From Podocnemis expansa (taxonomy: Eukaryota; Chordata; Testudines; Podocnemididae): a stretch of 64,000 nucleotides of DNA. The stretch is taken from assembly GCA_007922195.1 (NCBI GenBank), contig ML682007.1:11790562-11854561 (forward strand). Reading direction: 5' to 3'. Shown piece by piece: positions 47,039 through 60,499 of this stretch (within the stretch, counting starts at the first letter, position 1; each line of letters opens with the position of its first letter). The notes beneath the pieces were generated by a model, which had not been told where the DNA came from, searched no databases, and saw only the letters and a program-made list of their open reading frames with translations. Both the position numbers and the translations under genes were made by a program.

Positions 47039-48885
47039 TTTGAAGAAAAGAGTATCTTCACATTCTGGCCAGCTTTAAGAAAGGAAAAATAGTATAACAA
47101 AATGCTCAAATGAGATTTGAGAAAAAGCTTTTAAAAAAGCTAACAATCAAGGTACTAGTGCTGCTCTGTGGGAATTAAAAATAAAACAGGAGGCTCTCAC
47201 CCAGTAGGCAATCAAATGTGCAACAAGGAAAAGCTGAGATTCCCCAGCAGGAAGTAAAGCTTCTTGCCAAATTCAGCAAAGAAAAGTTTGTCTGTGCCTA
47301 GCAAGTATGTTCAGCTGCATTTCAGAGAGGATTCAGAGGATTCTGCAGAGCCTTTTAGAGACACATGAGATGACAGAATGACTAACATATGGAGGAAAAC
47401 CCTGAGCTTGTTTGCAGACTGTTGGGAGTTCTTGTGAGCTACCTGACAAGCTCTGCAAAGGAAGTATGTCTTGTTTCTTGGGACACGTAGGAGATGAGAA
47501 GGTGTTTGCTGTTGTTTGCATACTTAGAATAAACACATGTAATGATAACATCACATACTGGTGAAATTTTAGGGATTTTATTCAAAATGAAAGCCATGTA
47601 CCAAGAGAGGGGTTATTTCTGTGATTTGTTTCCAACCAAAATAAAACTGTAAATTCAGATTTTATCTGAAATCTTACCAGATCTCCTGATCTTGTGAGAT
47701 CACCAGTCTAACTAGTCATACAGAACTGGTATGGATAGGCATCCAAACATCAGGATGTTTTTCTGAACTGACAAGTGGCCATGTTTTCTCAGATGCTGGT
47801 TTGAAATTATGGGTTAGTGAAGGCCACATGCTCAGTGAGAGTGTGGCACTGTAAGGAAAAGTCAAGATGAAGAACAACTCCCCTATAACTTGTCAAACTC
47901 TTGGCTATGGATGCTTATTGTTCTTTCTGGCATTGTCCTGTACTGCTTCTTTTTGGCTTTTCCCTTTTGCTAATCAGCTACAGTTGAAGGAATGAACAGT
48001 GTTTTCACATCAGCATCAGAGTCACGAGCCCAATTTTATGGTCTTATGTCCATGCCAGTGAAAACTGAAAAGTAATGTTCTAGTTTTGGAAGAAACACAG
48101 ATCAGCTTCTGCAGCTCATGCATTAGCAGTTGTTTCTCAGTGAATGAAGCTGGTATATACTAACCATCTTCATCAGTTCTTCCTTATTGATACAGACAAG
48201 CAACTTTTAGTCTCAGGTTGTCCTGTTTTAAATAAAGAATAGTCGCCATTTATCAATGGTGCATGCATGGCACTTTGAATATTTTCACAGTAGAAGCTGG
48301 GTTTTTTTAGGCATTATTATCTAGTGCCAGCAATGGTCACACACAAATGGATGGTACCATATTATTAAATAGATTATTTCCAAGAATGATAGGTGTTATT
48401 TAGAATCAAACATTTTAATCAGCTGTATTAAGACCTATGGAGAAAAAGGATTAAACCAACATGAATAACCTTTTTGGATACTGTAAAAGTAAGTAACACC
48501 TATGATTGCTTTCAGAGAAATTCTACCAGCAATTCATTTCACATCTTGTCTTAAACTGTCTGTAAAATAAATTTTCCTGACAGATATGTGAGTAGCAATG
48601 TTCAGCTTGTGCACTGAATATTTTCCATTGGGAGAAATATAGAAGTAAAAGCAGATCAGCTACTCAAACCCACAGATTGCATACCCATTGTGACACTGCA
48701 TATGAAAGATGAGTGACGTATGTTCTAGAATGTTTTATATGGCAGATATTTGAGCATGTTTCTATATGTCAGTAATGAAAATGTAATGAAGCCAGAGAGA
48801 ACAGCATGACAATCTTAAGGGAAAATTTGGGTCTTGAAGTTCCCCGGAGTGAACTTCAGCATGAATATTAACAGCAGAATACATC
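47039..48885. other. Unassigned sequence
   Basis: No supported gene or element. Confidence 0.55.
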
Positions 48886-48893
48886 CCTTTAAG

Positions 48894-49064
48894 CAGGGGT
48901 CTCAAACTCAAATCACCAAGAGGGCCTCATGAGGATGAGTACGTTAGCTCAAGAGCCTGCACCACTGAAACCTTTTCACACAATGATATTGCAAATATCA
49001 GTAACAATAACGTGGTTGTGGGCCTCAGGAAATAGCTTTAGGGGCTGTGTGTTTGAGACCCCTG
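48894..49064. mobile_element. hAT MITE
   Basis: Left end CAGGGGTCTCAAACTCAA and right end GTGTTTGAGACCCCTG are inverted repeats. Flanks CCTTTAAG (48886-48893) and CCTTAAAG (49065-49072) match in 7 of 8. Confidence 0.9.
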
Positions 49065-49072
49065 CCTTAAAG

Positions 49073-50320
49073 CCAAATCCTGCAACAGTTTATGCACATA
49101 CTTAATTTAAGGTACACTGAGTATCCCATTGGTGATCCCAGTGAAGTCAGTGGAATTAAAGTTAAAATCATCACTTTTTGCAGCTTCTGTGAACTTAGTT
49201 TTTAATTTCCATAAGTATGTGATGTCTGAATCTTCAGAAATTCTGTTAATGGAACTTACACTGTCAGCTGGCAGGACTGTTTCTCATCATTTTGACTCTT
49301 GCTCTGATATGTTTTTTAAAAGGATAAATTAACAAAAGTTCCAGGCTAGGCCCCAACAAGCTAATTCCATTTTGCGTACTTAGAATTTCTTGTCATTTCA
49401 ATAAGATATTTTATTTTTCATTCGTCATGTAGCGTGGCTGTGTGCCATGAAACAGCTGAAAAACTTACCCCCAAGAGGTGGCTATATTTCAGTGCAATGA
49501 ATGTTTGAATCTCTAATTGTGAAGTTGACAGAACATTTGGCTGGTGGGGATGTTGAGATGAACTGTAATGTAGAACACAATAATAATTATTATTAGAATT
49601 CATATACTCATACATTTTATGACTTTTCTAGTTACACATAAAAGAGTGAAGAATCAGTACTGCAAATAACAAACTTCCAAAGTATTATATCCATGTCTTT
49701 TGCAGGGCTAAAATGTCACTGATGATCATTGTTCTTGTTACTGAAAAAAATATTTTTTCTATTGTTTTTTATATAGAAATTGTGACATCCAGTGGCGACT
49801 TAGATTCTAAATGGCACTCAGTATATGTCTAGATAGCTAAACCTTTAGTAATATATGTCTGCTCCAAAGTGCTTCAACAAGAGAGATTAAAATCAGCAAG
49901 TATTTCTTACCTTTTGTCCTTTTTAAAAGGAATATTTTAAGGTTGAGACAGATCAAATACTGCATTATTCAGCATATTGCAAAATGAAAGAAGTTGTTCC
50001 CTTGATCCTAGGTCTAATTTAACAAAAAGCTATCAAAATGAAAAGGGCACAGAAGATTTGTTCCCCATGATATGAACACGGAGCACATAATTACTGTCAG
50101 TGAAAGAGCTGTTTGTACAATCAAGGGGGCGGGGAAATACGTTCAATTAAATTAAAATATTTGTGGATAGCGAATGACATAATAAACAGTTCATTCTCAT
50201 TTTAGTCTTTTGTTGACTATACTGTTTGAAAAACCGAAGTCTGAGAGAGACAAATAGCAGTGTGGGTCAAAGTTTCAATTTTGAGGTGATCACCACTACA
50301 TAAGTCATTATAATGATCTG
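49073..50320. other. Unassigned AT-rich sequence
   Basis: No supported gene. GGCACAGAAGATTTGTTCCC at 50047 shares AGAAGATTTGTTCCCCA with 29618-29634. I could not link the two to a known repeat. Confidence 0.5.
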
Positions 50321-50328
50321 CCTTAGTG

Positions 50329-50512
50329 CAGGCATGGCCAAACTGCCGCTCGGGAGCCGCATGTGACTGTTCAGTGAAAAACTATGGTTCGCGGAAGAAC
50401 ATCAACAAATCAATTTAGTAGGTAAAAGTATACGGCTATATGCCTCAGTGCGGCTCTTGAAGGTTTAATCAACTTGTGTGGCTCTTGAGGTCCGTAAGTT
50501 TGGCCATCCTTG
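50329..50512. mobile_element. hAT MITE
   Basis: Left end CAGGCATGGCCAAACT and right end AGTTTGGCCATCCTTG are inverted repeats matching in 14 of 16. Flanks CCTTAGTG (50321-50328) and GCCTAGTG (50513-50520) match in 6 of 8. The interior has GCCGCATGTG and GCGGCTCTTGA typical of this group. Confidence 0.85.
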
Positions 50513-50520
50513 GCCTAGTG

Positions 50521-53500
50521 AGTGCAGGTAACAGTCCTCTACTGGATGGAATGACAACTGCTCCGCTGTGCCTCACAGCCCTTGTATCATGAATAGTTAA
50601 TGGGGATAGATAGTCTCCTTTAGTTAAAGTAGAAGTCTGTTCTCTAGGAGCAGGAAGTCTGTATATAGTACTGTTGTCACTGGATCTAAATTAATTTTGT
50701 TCGTCTGAAGTTGGCCTTGGTTAGCTGGATTTGCAGTTTCACTGAAAAACTGCTCAAAAATAAAAACACTGGGCACTAGGGACTGAGCTTAGCTAACAGT
50801 ATCTGGCAGCCCATGTAGGAAAAAACGTGCCCTAGTCACTGTCAAGGGACCTCATCTGGTTAATGATTGTAGTTGCAACAGCATTGTGATAGGAAGACAC
50901 ATCCAGCCTTCAAGATAGAGAGAGAACACTGCAAGTCAGTGCCTTATAGAAAGAAAGAAGGAAAAAGAGAAAAACTCTTCCTCTCAAAAATGATATAAAT
51001 GAAGAAGGGCTCAACAACAACCTTTTTTTATAGCTGGAAACTTTAGCTTCTTTAATTTGATACCATGCATCTGGCATTCTGTTGCATTGCTGAACTGCAG
51101 AAACTTCAGATCAACTAGTCACTATTCTCTCTTCCCTCCAAAAGCTCAGAAATACAAGGCTACCACTTCACTTTGGTAGTTTGATCACATTAACTCTTTT
51201 TCAAACCCTCCTTTTGTTGTGTTACTCAGTGGTGTAGGACATATGAATTGTTTTAAAAAGTTATCTGGAAGCTTTAGTGATGAATAATTCAATGGATTGG
51301 GTTGTTTAACTGATAATCTGCCCTCTATATATGTTCCTAAAGGACAGCTGAATACGAGCAGTCAGAAGGGATCTATTTCTAAAGACAAAACCTTTCAAGT
51401 CTTGGTCTCCTGTTGTGTGCTCTGGATAAAGTTATAAAACTTCTGGATTGTCAAACAGCACCTCTCTGTCCTTTTAACTCACTTCTTTCAAGTTTCTAAT
51501 CCAAATATGTGCAGCAGCTGGAAACTGGATAATATTGGAGAAGAATGTCCACAGTTGGCAGAGGTGTCTTGGTGCTGAAATTCCAGATGTGGCTCAAAGG
51601 ATGGTTCATGCATCTGGAGTGGCAAGATAGTGCCCAACAGCAACCGCACCTCTATGAGGAGAGTCACTATTGACCAATCCCAGCATCTCTCATGGGCTAC
51701 TCCCCTAAAAGTGACTCTAGGAAGAAGCAGATCTTTTCCTCTTCTAGTCGTGCTGTTAGAAACACCCCGTTCCATTTCTCTTACAGGATCATGACTGCAT
51801 GCATAACGTTAACATCTTCTAGTGCTGCATTTTGTTCATGTGCGGTTAAATATTATGTATTGGATAATTGCCGGAAAGTTGCAGAGCTTTGAGTCTTAGG
51901 CTTTGAATCAGCTGCTCAGGTTGCATTTCACAGACGCAACCAGTTGATATCTGCACACAGTTATGAGGGCTGCACTGGTGGTTTGTTTCTTTTACAAGAT
52001 AACAGCTTTGGGCAATTTGTCCTGCCAGCATGGATTAGAGTCCCTCTGGAGAAGCTGGAATTACTGGGGATATAGCATAGCTGGGTCTGCTGACCCATGC
52101 AAATTAGGCATCAGTGCATCTTCTGTGGCAAGATGGGTTAGTTTTGCCGGGCTGCTCAGTCTCTCATGATGTATCCCCGTGCGGCGTTCTGAATGAGGCT
52201 GAAGGCATTTAGGTTTCGGAATTCCATGGGTCCCAGTTGGTCTGAACTGAAGCAGACTGGTAAGGCCATGGAAAATTAGGCTTGTCTGAATTTGAGTGTA
52301 AAAAGAGGGTCAGGACAGTCACAGGTCACATCAACTGTTACTTCTTACCTTTTCCTGTTGCCTGTATGAGTTTCTTTTAGTGCTATCTTAGCTTAAATTT
52401 GTAACAAAGTTGGTTAAATTAAACCTTGCATACATTCTTCTCTGACTCCTGCAGTTTGCATGCAACAGATGTGATGTCTTCCCTGTGCATCGGTACGTTA
52501 ACACATCCTTCAGCATATCTCTACACTGAAATCAGTTTGTGTATATGCAGCCTGAAATGCCAGTGCAAGTTCTAAAAGCTAATTTACAGTTGACCCAAGC
52601 CTGTAACACACTGATTTTATGCTGACTGAATCGCGTGCATCGGGAATAAACTAGGGCAAACCCAGGAAACTGCTGGACTTGCTTTTATTGATTGATTGAT
52701 TGATTGAAGAGAGAGCTCTCCATATTATTTTAGTCCATAAGCCTAAAGCCTATTTTGTCAGTCTTGAAAGAAATAACAGACTCTCATGAATCAGTCAAAA
52801 TCTGATATATAATTACTGGTGACTCTGACACTTCTTTTACTGTATTCATACTTTGTTGCTTGGTTAATGCTCCTCGCTTCAAGGGGTCATCTTGACAGTA
52901 GAAGTCTTTGAATGCAGTGTATTGAAGGGCTTCTTTTTGTCTGTGTCCTTACAAGTACACTGGATTTTTACCTCACTTCTCCCCATATTTTCCTACAAAT
53001 GTTGCCATGAATGGGGACACTCCTGAGATAAGACAAACACAAAGCCGCAGATAGTTTGGATGCAGATTCCTTATATTTTCCTGAGACATACGGATGATAT
53101 ATGAACATAGTAACCAGGTAGAAATAGGTTCTAGGGGAGTTGTCAGTTCTGGCACATTGTGGTTTAACATAGAAGGCTTACACAGCAGTGGGCTGCTCAA
53201 CCTTGAAGTGAGAGACTCCATACCATCTTTCAGCATTTGCTGTCCTTCTCTACAAGGCAGACTTATGAGAGACTCACATGGCAGTATGTAAGCACATTTT
53301 GGTTAATGCGCAGTGTTTTTGATTCAGTCACTGGTAAGACGCAGCATTAATTTTTTCTCACTCAAATCATTGGTCATTTTAACTTATGTTATTGGGAGAG
53401 AATAATGGTCCAGTCCCATGCAGGAGAGCAGCAGGGGCAATGGAGTTATACCCACATCTCCATGTTTTTGCTGCCATTACAGAAGAGCTTATGACCAAGA

Positions 53501-53954
53501 GGCTGTGATCAGAGAGCAAGATGGAAGGATCTGGAAAATAGCATACAAATTGAGTATGTTTCCTTTGAAGTCCCTTTGGAATAATGATGCTTTAAGCATC
53601 CTACGAGAAGGTCATCAGTAGCTTCCCCTCCACAGGCTTTCTTTCCATCACAGGAGGCTATGCACTTTTAGAGGCTGTGTGAACCTAAAGCGTGTATCAA
53701 TGCACAAAGCAGGAGTAGGGCGCATGTCTAGCTGTCATGGATTCTGGATATTGCATATTTTGCTGCTCATTTAACCTCTCATAGCTCCACAGAATCTGTC
53801 TCTCCGTGTGACAGAAAGGGTCATGGTGCCACTTTCCAGAGGAGCAGTTTTATCAGCTTCATTCAGACTGCTTCAAATTCTCTTTGAGTCATTTGTGAGA
53901 TTTTACTGTGTTTAACTTTTTTCTTAAGCTTGCTTTTCTTCATTGTGTATGTTG
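50521..53954. other. Unassigned sequence
   Basis: No supported exon or RNA gene. (ATTG)n lies at 52688-52707. Confidence 0.5.
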
Positions 53955-55255
53955 CAGGGCAGGGTGCCTAACAACAGAGATTGTCCAGAAGGAATGATCT
54001 GTCCCTCCCTGTCAGTCTCCAACGGAGGCTGTACCCTCTCTTGACCTTAGCTGTGTGGGTGAGCTGTAAACGGGATTAGCTCTCTCTAGTTTGATGCCCA
54101 GACCTTTGTTCAGGGCATGACAAGCAAAAAAGTTTGTAGCCCTGGCCGTTGGCCAGGGTGCGGCAAACAGGCAGTCTATAACCATGAGGCTTCATAGGCT
54201 GTCACCACAAGATTGGTGTGGCATTGGAGGAGAGGTGGACACAGGCCCTCCGAACCCCACCATGCCCTAGCCCAGAGCCCTAGCAGCGGCAGAGTATTCT
54301 GCTACTGAATCAGTGGGCCTCCTGCCAAATGCTTGGCCTCAAACACAGCTGGACTGATGTTGGTTACCCCTGGGTTACTTCCTCTGCCCCAGTGTTCACA
54401 TACCTGTATTCCCAGTCATTACCCACCACCTGGGGGTAAACTGCAAGAGGGAGCCCCAGTAGACCTTCAGCTCTGGTAAGGCACAGGGTGGCTGGCAACT
54501 CTAGCAAGTAGCTCTCTGGGCTCCAGCCGGAAGGCAGCTCTGGTGGATCTTCAGTGGGGTTAGGGTTGGACTTAAGTCCCAGTACTGTACCGGGGCGAGA
54601 GACATCCTTCTCCTCCAGCATCTGCCCCATGCCTGAGTGGCGGGGTCCACCTTTTATAGTTCTTGTTCGTATTTTAGCTGTGCCCCTGTCCGAAAGAGAG
54701 ATGGGTTTATTATAAGTGAAACTGGGCTTGTCAGGAAACCTAGCTGTTTATAATTTGACAGCAGCAGTTTGGCTTCTTTTCATGGGGGGGGGGGGTGACA
54801 GGGTGAGTAAAGAAGCCCCAAAAAAGAATTAAAAGCCTTGTAGAGTCATGGCCTGGCCCAGGATGGGGTGGCCACCTGTGGCCATGGGTGTGATCGACAT
54901 GACGTCACATCCACCAACCCAAGACCCTTGCGGCATGATTTTCTCCAGGCTCCCAAATTCCCCTGGCCTGTTGGTGCCTGGGTGAATGACTGTACTGGAA
55001 GATTATTGTATTAAGAATAAACAGAAAAAGGGGCAGGGGGATGAGAGGTTGGGGAGCCCTCCCATTGCTCTTAACCTTGTTGACCTGATGGCTTTTTTTT
55101 TGGGTGGGTTTTGCTTGTTTTGAAAGGCGGTGCAGGTTCTTCTGATGTGTCATCTGACACCCTTCTCTAGGATGGTGGATATGGCTTCTCTAGATCAATG
55201 GGTTGAGTGGGTTCCCTCCTGTCAGTCTCCAGGGGAGGCCATGCCCTCTTGCTAC
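53955..55255 (-). mobile_element. GC-rich LTR-like block
   Basis: Composition changes sharply from the flanks. A TATA-box-like CTATAAAAGG lies on minus at about 54650-54659, with GC-rich sequence downstream of it. A diverged direct repeat (CCCTGTCAGTCTCCAACGG near 54007; CCTGTCAGTCTCCAGGGG near 55216) lies near the two outer limits about 1.2 kb apart. This suits a decayed LTR or LTR-bounded retroelement. No gag, pol or env relic was recognised. The assignment is tentative. Confidence 0.35.
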
Positions 55256-56018
55256 AGATCCACAATAGGAGTTAAATGAAAATATTTGTTTCATGAACAC
55301 AGAAGCATGGCAGAAAAAAAAGCTAACATTCCTCCTGTTAAGCATTTATCAGTAAAGCCCTGCTCAGAGGCATTTTTAAGGCTGTATAGATTGGGCGCCC
55401 GCTGAGCTGAGAAGCTTGGAGACTAGAGCTTTGTTCACCAGAGTTTGAAACTGCAGCTGCAGTCTCAGTAAGGTGCATTCATTTCCATTTTCCACGTACT
55501 CCTCAGAGTGGATTCTTCATCTCCAATTTGTTGCTAAATTGAATTATTTTCTGCTTTACCTTTGGTAGCAAAGCCTTATCATCATCTCATTAATGTTTTT
55601 TCAGACTATAGCCATTTCCAGTTTCCTGCAGAATATGACAAGAGAAACCTTAATCAGAGATCTGTACCACTTGGAGTTATAGTTTCTTTTAGGCCTTGAG
55701 CTTTTCATATTAATTAAGATTTTACAGAATGCTTTTCAGGTTTTCCTTCAGCATCATCTTATTCATTTTAGCACCTTGTTTTGTTTAGCAGCTAAGAATC
55801 TTTTTTACCATATTAAGAGTTCTGTAATCTCCAAAATCTGTTGAGCAGAAAACTGTCTCAACCAGCATGACTAGGTGCATATAATCTAGTAAACGTGACT
55901 AGGACAGTGCCTGGGAGTATTGCTGAGACAAAGTTCTTAGCCTGATTCACTTCTGGCTGTTGTCGCAACAGCAACGGGATAGACCCAGGGATAGTTAATA
56001 ACAATGCATTTCCTCCAA

Positions 56019-56080
56019 GGGTATATCTACGCTGCAGTTAAAAACCAGCAGCTGGCCTGCGCAGGTCTGCTGACAAGAAA
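56019..56080 (+). mobile_element. Harbinger-type left end fragment
   Basis: GGGTATATCTACGCTGCAGT resembles the GGGTATGTCTACACTGCA start of Harbinger MITEs, followed by CAGCTGGCCTGCGCAGGTC. The right end was not found. Confidence 0.4.
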
Positions 56081-58752
56081 TCCAGGACTCTCAGAACAGA
56101 ACTGTCCCATCCTCCCCTTCCCTGTCTGTCCCACCTCTTTTGTACTCCAGACCCACTGTCCACCCCTTCTGTCTTCTACTTCTCCATCCCATGCCTCAGC
56201 CCCACCCTCATTCAGTCATCTCACTGCCACATCCTTCCAACCTCATTGCTGGGTCCACTTCATCTCTCCCACACTCTCCCTTCCCCCAGGAGGCAACCAA
56301 TGGTTTGAGGGACTAAGGTGGGGAGGATGGATGTGGTGAGCAGCAACAGGAGGCAAGTGGGAGAGGAGAAGAGGGATGTGTGCAGCAGTTAGTTGGAGGA
56401 GCTTAGGAAGAAGGTTGGACATGGCTGTGAGGGTGGCCAAGTAAGAAGAGAAGGGTGTGGAAGAGAAGAGTGGTGATATATTGGGGGGACAAGAGTCACA
56501 GGCAGAAGAGGCAGGACAGGGAACTGCCCTCACCAAGGGGAAGCTTTCATCTTGCCACCCGTGGTCCAATCCTCATTTAAAATCATCAGGCCCCTGGGCA
56601 GTTACCCCTGTTGCTGCTCTCCTCCTCCCCATCAGCAGGGCTGTGCTAGTTGTCTTGGGCTTGCAGGGCTTGGGCTGAGGGATTGTCTAACTCCCATTTT
56701 GCAGTATCCAAGAGTCTGCCTCTAGGCCAAGCCCAAAAGACAATGGTGAAACCAAATAGCTCCACAGCCCGATCCCACATAAGCTTGCATGGTGTCTAAA
56801 TGCACGGTATGGCAAAAGGAGAGACATTCCCTGATCATCTCATAGCTGACCATAGGAACTTCCTGTGCCCTCCACATTGAGCTGGATGGATGTACAAAGT
56901 CACAGAAAGGTAAGTTTGTATAGCAGGCAATCATCTGAAAAAAATAAATGGATAGATTTTCGTCATGTTAAGTTCCACCAAAAGTGATGAAAGACCTATG
57001 GGTTTGCCCAGTCAGGATTTTGCTGGCCATATCTCCTTCAGTGATCACACTCTTTCCTCACAATGATATTGATCCTCTCCCTTTTTGGCATCAATGCAGT
57101 TTGTACTAAGGACGCTTGATTCATTTACGGAGCAAGTACTCAAGTCATTTTCAGAAAGAAAGTGAAGATGCATGCTAACCCTGGATCTTTACCCAAAGCT
57201 GAAATAAAAATGGTAACTTTTTTGTGGTTTCAAAAAGAATGGAAAACTTTTAAAACTTCCCTTTAAATATTCCATTTATTGCTCATTTCACACAGCTATT
57301 GTTTATCTTACTGTATGTTATAGCCAGGTCTCTATTTTTGTGCCCAGAGATTTAATTGTGGGTGCCATGAAGGCAGCTTTGACATCTGAGTATCTGATCT
57401 TTGGGTACAATTGCAAGTGATATTAACTGCACATGCAAATATCTGTGTGTCCAGATACTTGCACCTGGTAGACACACAAACAGACGCCCTGTTTTGCAAA
57501 TATGTCCCTTGTTGTATATTTATTATATAATTTCCACTGAATGATGTGTGTGACTTTACAGCAGTCATATATCAATAACATTTATTCTCCCCATGCTGAA
57601 TAAGTAGTGTTGGTCACAGTGCTTTTATATTTCCTGCCCTGCTGCTGTTGGACAGAGGCTCGCAGGGGACTTCTTACTTTCTATTGCTTTTTTGCTTTCT
57701 GCTGCAAATCTTTGGTTGATAATCCCTCTAGTTTCATTTTTTCCCTCTGGTGTACCATACCTGTCATAACTTTCACTTACCTTATTATTTCTCCAGCAAT
57801 GTTGGCCCTTGGAGATAGGGACAGGTCAGTAACAGATTACTTCAATGTTTCCTTCCCACATAAGAGCTGCAGCAGACATGTTCTGTTAGCCCCAATAATG
57901 CACATTAGCTACTCCTGTCAGAAGCTAAGACTGTACTTAAACAGAGCTTCATTTTCTATGCCTTCATTTTCCATAAGTTAGTAATCTAAGAGAGCAGTGC
58001 TAAGATTATTTGGCAAAACTAGTCATCGTAAAATTAAGAATGTTGCCTGTAGAAGTACTTGTTTATGCATCCGTAGCATGAAACACTTTCTTGCCAGTGT
58101 TCAGACATACAAGCCTAGAAGTTCAGCTTGTGTAAATTGTGGTAACTGCACTGAATTAAATTTACATCAGATCGGGATCTGGCCCCTCCCCCTTCAGTTG
58201 CCCAAATCTCCCCATTTCTGGATCCTGCTATAATTCAGTATATTGGTGCTATTGCCTTTTGTCATCTTATTGTAATCAGAGTTCAGCACAGAAGTCAAAC
58301 GAACTTTTCCAACTTCTGGAGCTTTGCTTCCCTGGCTATCAGCATTCCTGTTGGTTCATTGGAAGCAAAGTTTTCAGTGGTTGAGAAGATGGAGCTATCC
58401 TGTGTTGTTTGGTAATGACCCACACTCACTCCAAAAGAAGATCCTTTTAGTCCTTTTTAGATCAGACTGGTCTCAACTATAATGCTGCTTCTTGTGGACC
58501 AAGGGGAAAGGAACAACAACAAAAAAACATAGGAAATATCCCTGGGGCTTCTTCAGGCTAAAGAGACCTCTGCCAGGAAACAGAAAACAGTTTTTCGAAA
58601 AGTTACTTTAAGAAATTATCAATATTTATTTTATTAAGAAAACAGAAATGAGAGTCATCATCATCTATTACACACTTCTATCACCATACTATATTTTGCA
58701 CCTGACTGGAAGTGAAAGAGAGAATTTTTGCTTTCAAAACTGTTACAACCTC
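56081..58752. other. Unassigned sequence with a strand-skewed block
   Basis: 56100-56285 is strongly pyrimidine-rich on plus, and 56288-56480 purine-rich. It might be a decayed fold-back, but the arms do not align cleanly by eye. Frames there come from composition. No gene supported beyond it. Confidence 0.45.
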
Positions 58753-58764
58753 ACAGTAAATATA

Positions 58765-58846
58765 GTTCCATGTTAGTTTAGTTCAGCAAAATGAAATAGG
58801 GGTCCTGGTAGTCTTTAAAACTGCCACAGGACTCCTTTTTTATTTT
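58765..58846. mobile_element. Tiny Penelope-like inverted dimer with perfect 12-bp duplication
   Basis: 82 bp: an antisense tail piece (CCATGTTAGTTTAGTTCAGC) followed by a sense piece (GTCTTTAAAACTGCCACAGG, ACTCC). ACAGTAAATATA occurs immediately outside both ends (58753-58764, 58847-58858), fixing the limits of one insertion. Confidence 0.85.
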
Positions 58847-58858
58847 ACAGTAAATATA

Positions 58859-60495
58859 TTTACCAAAGTGTGTAGTGGATATGCTATCATTATGGGCAAA
58901 TGCGCAAGTGTTGTAGTAAAGATGGGAAGAAGTACAAAATATAAAATGTGAAGCAGGGAGATAATGCAGAGGCATATAAGGCAAAAAAAGGAGAAAATGT
59001 CACAAGAGCTTAGGTAGGTATCATGCATTTTAGCCAAGTCTCAGGATCAGCCACATGGAGTCTAGCAGGTCCTCTTGGAAGACCAGCCCGAAATAAGACA
59101 TTCAGTAGATGTGTAGCATGCTGCACCGAAGTTGCACAGAGGGCTTTGGTTATTTGCCACACACATCTACTCCCCTGAATCTAAAACATTTGAGTTTCGC
59201 TAGAGGTAGCATGGTCATTTCAAGCCAGGCACTCTCTCATCAGACTGAATGATGGAGGAGGAGCAGCTTGTTTCCGTTCTGTTTACCATAACGTGACAGT
59301 GTCCACTATAGAGATGGTCAATGGGACGTAATCTAGATTGGTCCTGTGTTGATGAGTCGGTGGCAAGGTGCTTCCCAATATATCTTTTGAAAAACGGCAG
59401 GTGGTGTTTCTTCTGAATTTTGTCAAAAAGATACTTTGCTGCAGTGTAACACCTGATGTTATGTGGTGGGATGTAAGAGGGGACTAGTAGCCTTTGTGGT
59501 CTTGTAGCCCTTGTTTTTTAGTCTTATCATTTGATTCAGCTGTGTGTCAGTTAGCTTTGTGTCGGAAGAGTTTTACCACACGGGAGCACAGAATTCCTCA
59601 GCTGAGTAGCAGAGAGCTAGCACCAAGTTTCAAAGTATTTGCATCTAAACTCCCCCAGTTGAGCCTGCACACTTATGTCAGATGCCATTCTCTTTGTAGT
59701 CTTCTGAGCTTCCTTAGTGTTATGATCATTGTGGATATACTGTGTAGAGATATAAGCAGCTTTATGTGTGTTAGTTCTTCCTCCTCCCTCTCCTATTGCA
59801 TTAGTCACTTATATTCCTTCAGTAATCCACCTTTTAGCTATAAGAAGAAAACATTTAGAGCTTCTCCAATTCTGCTTTCTTCCACAACTCTAGCAGTGTC
59901 CTCCATTTTCCTACCCATCATTCCCAAAGCCCTTTGAAGGATACCTTTTTGACTTTCCAGCTGGCCACCTTGCTGTGGAGTTCATCCGTGGCATCTGGAG
60001 ATTATGATATGGCTCTGAATAAACTAAATAATAGTGATTTCCAAATAATTGTGCAGAATTAGAAAGATTTCCTAATTCTTTCCTTATGCATGGAGTAAAT
60101 CTTTGTAAACTTGCTTTGTTTCAATAAAATTCCTTCTGGAGTTTTCTGGCACATGTAAAATGTTGTGCTCCAGGACTCAGCTTGCAACACATTTCATGAG
60201 AATACAAGAATTGTCATAATGAACAAGTTCAGTGGTGCAGCTACTCTGGTGTTCTTTCTCCAACTGTGACCAGTGCCAGAAGCAAGGTGTTAAGGTCCTC
60301 AAGAATAATTATGCAAAAGCATGTCTACGAGAGGTTTCTGGGCAACTGTTGGCAAACTTGTATACTGAAACATAGGCTGTTAATTTCCCTTATACGTTAT
60401 ATTGGAGCTATTGTAACTGTGAACAATATTCTTAGAATCTGTGTACATTTCTAATTCTTTTACGATCCTTATCATGCTCTATTTTTAAATCATAT
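58859..60495. other. Unassigned sequence
   Basis: A 147-codon plus frame at 59494-59937 has no recognised domain or splice context and looks like chance. Nothing else is supported. Confidence 0.5.
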
Positions 60496-60499
60496 GTTA

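Noticed and set aside
57607..57981. 124-codon frame as a small membrane protein
   Set aside because: The hydrophobic look comes from T-rich codons. There is no family similarity, no splice context and no conservation evidence.
59494..59937. 147-codon frame as a host exon
   Set aside because: Serine/phenylalanine-rich low-complexity translation with no recognised domain or convincing splice sites; typical of a pyrimidine-rich chance frame.
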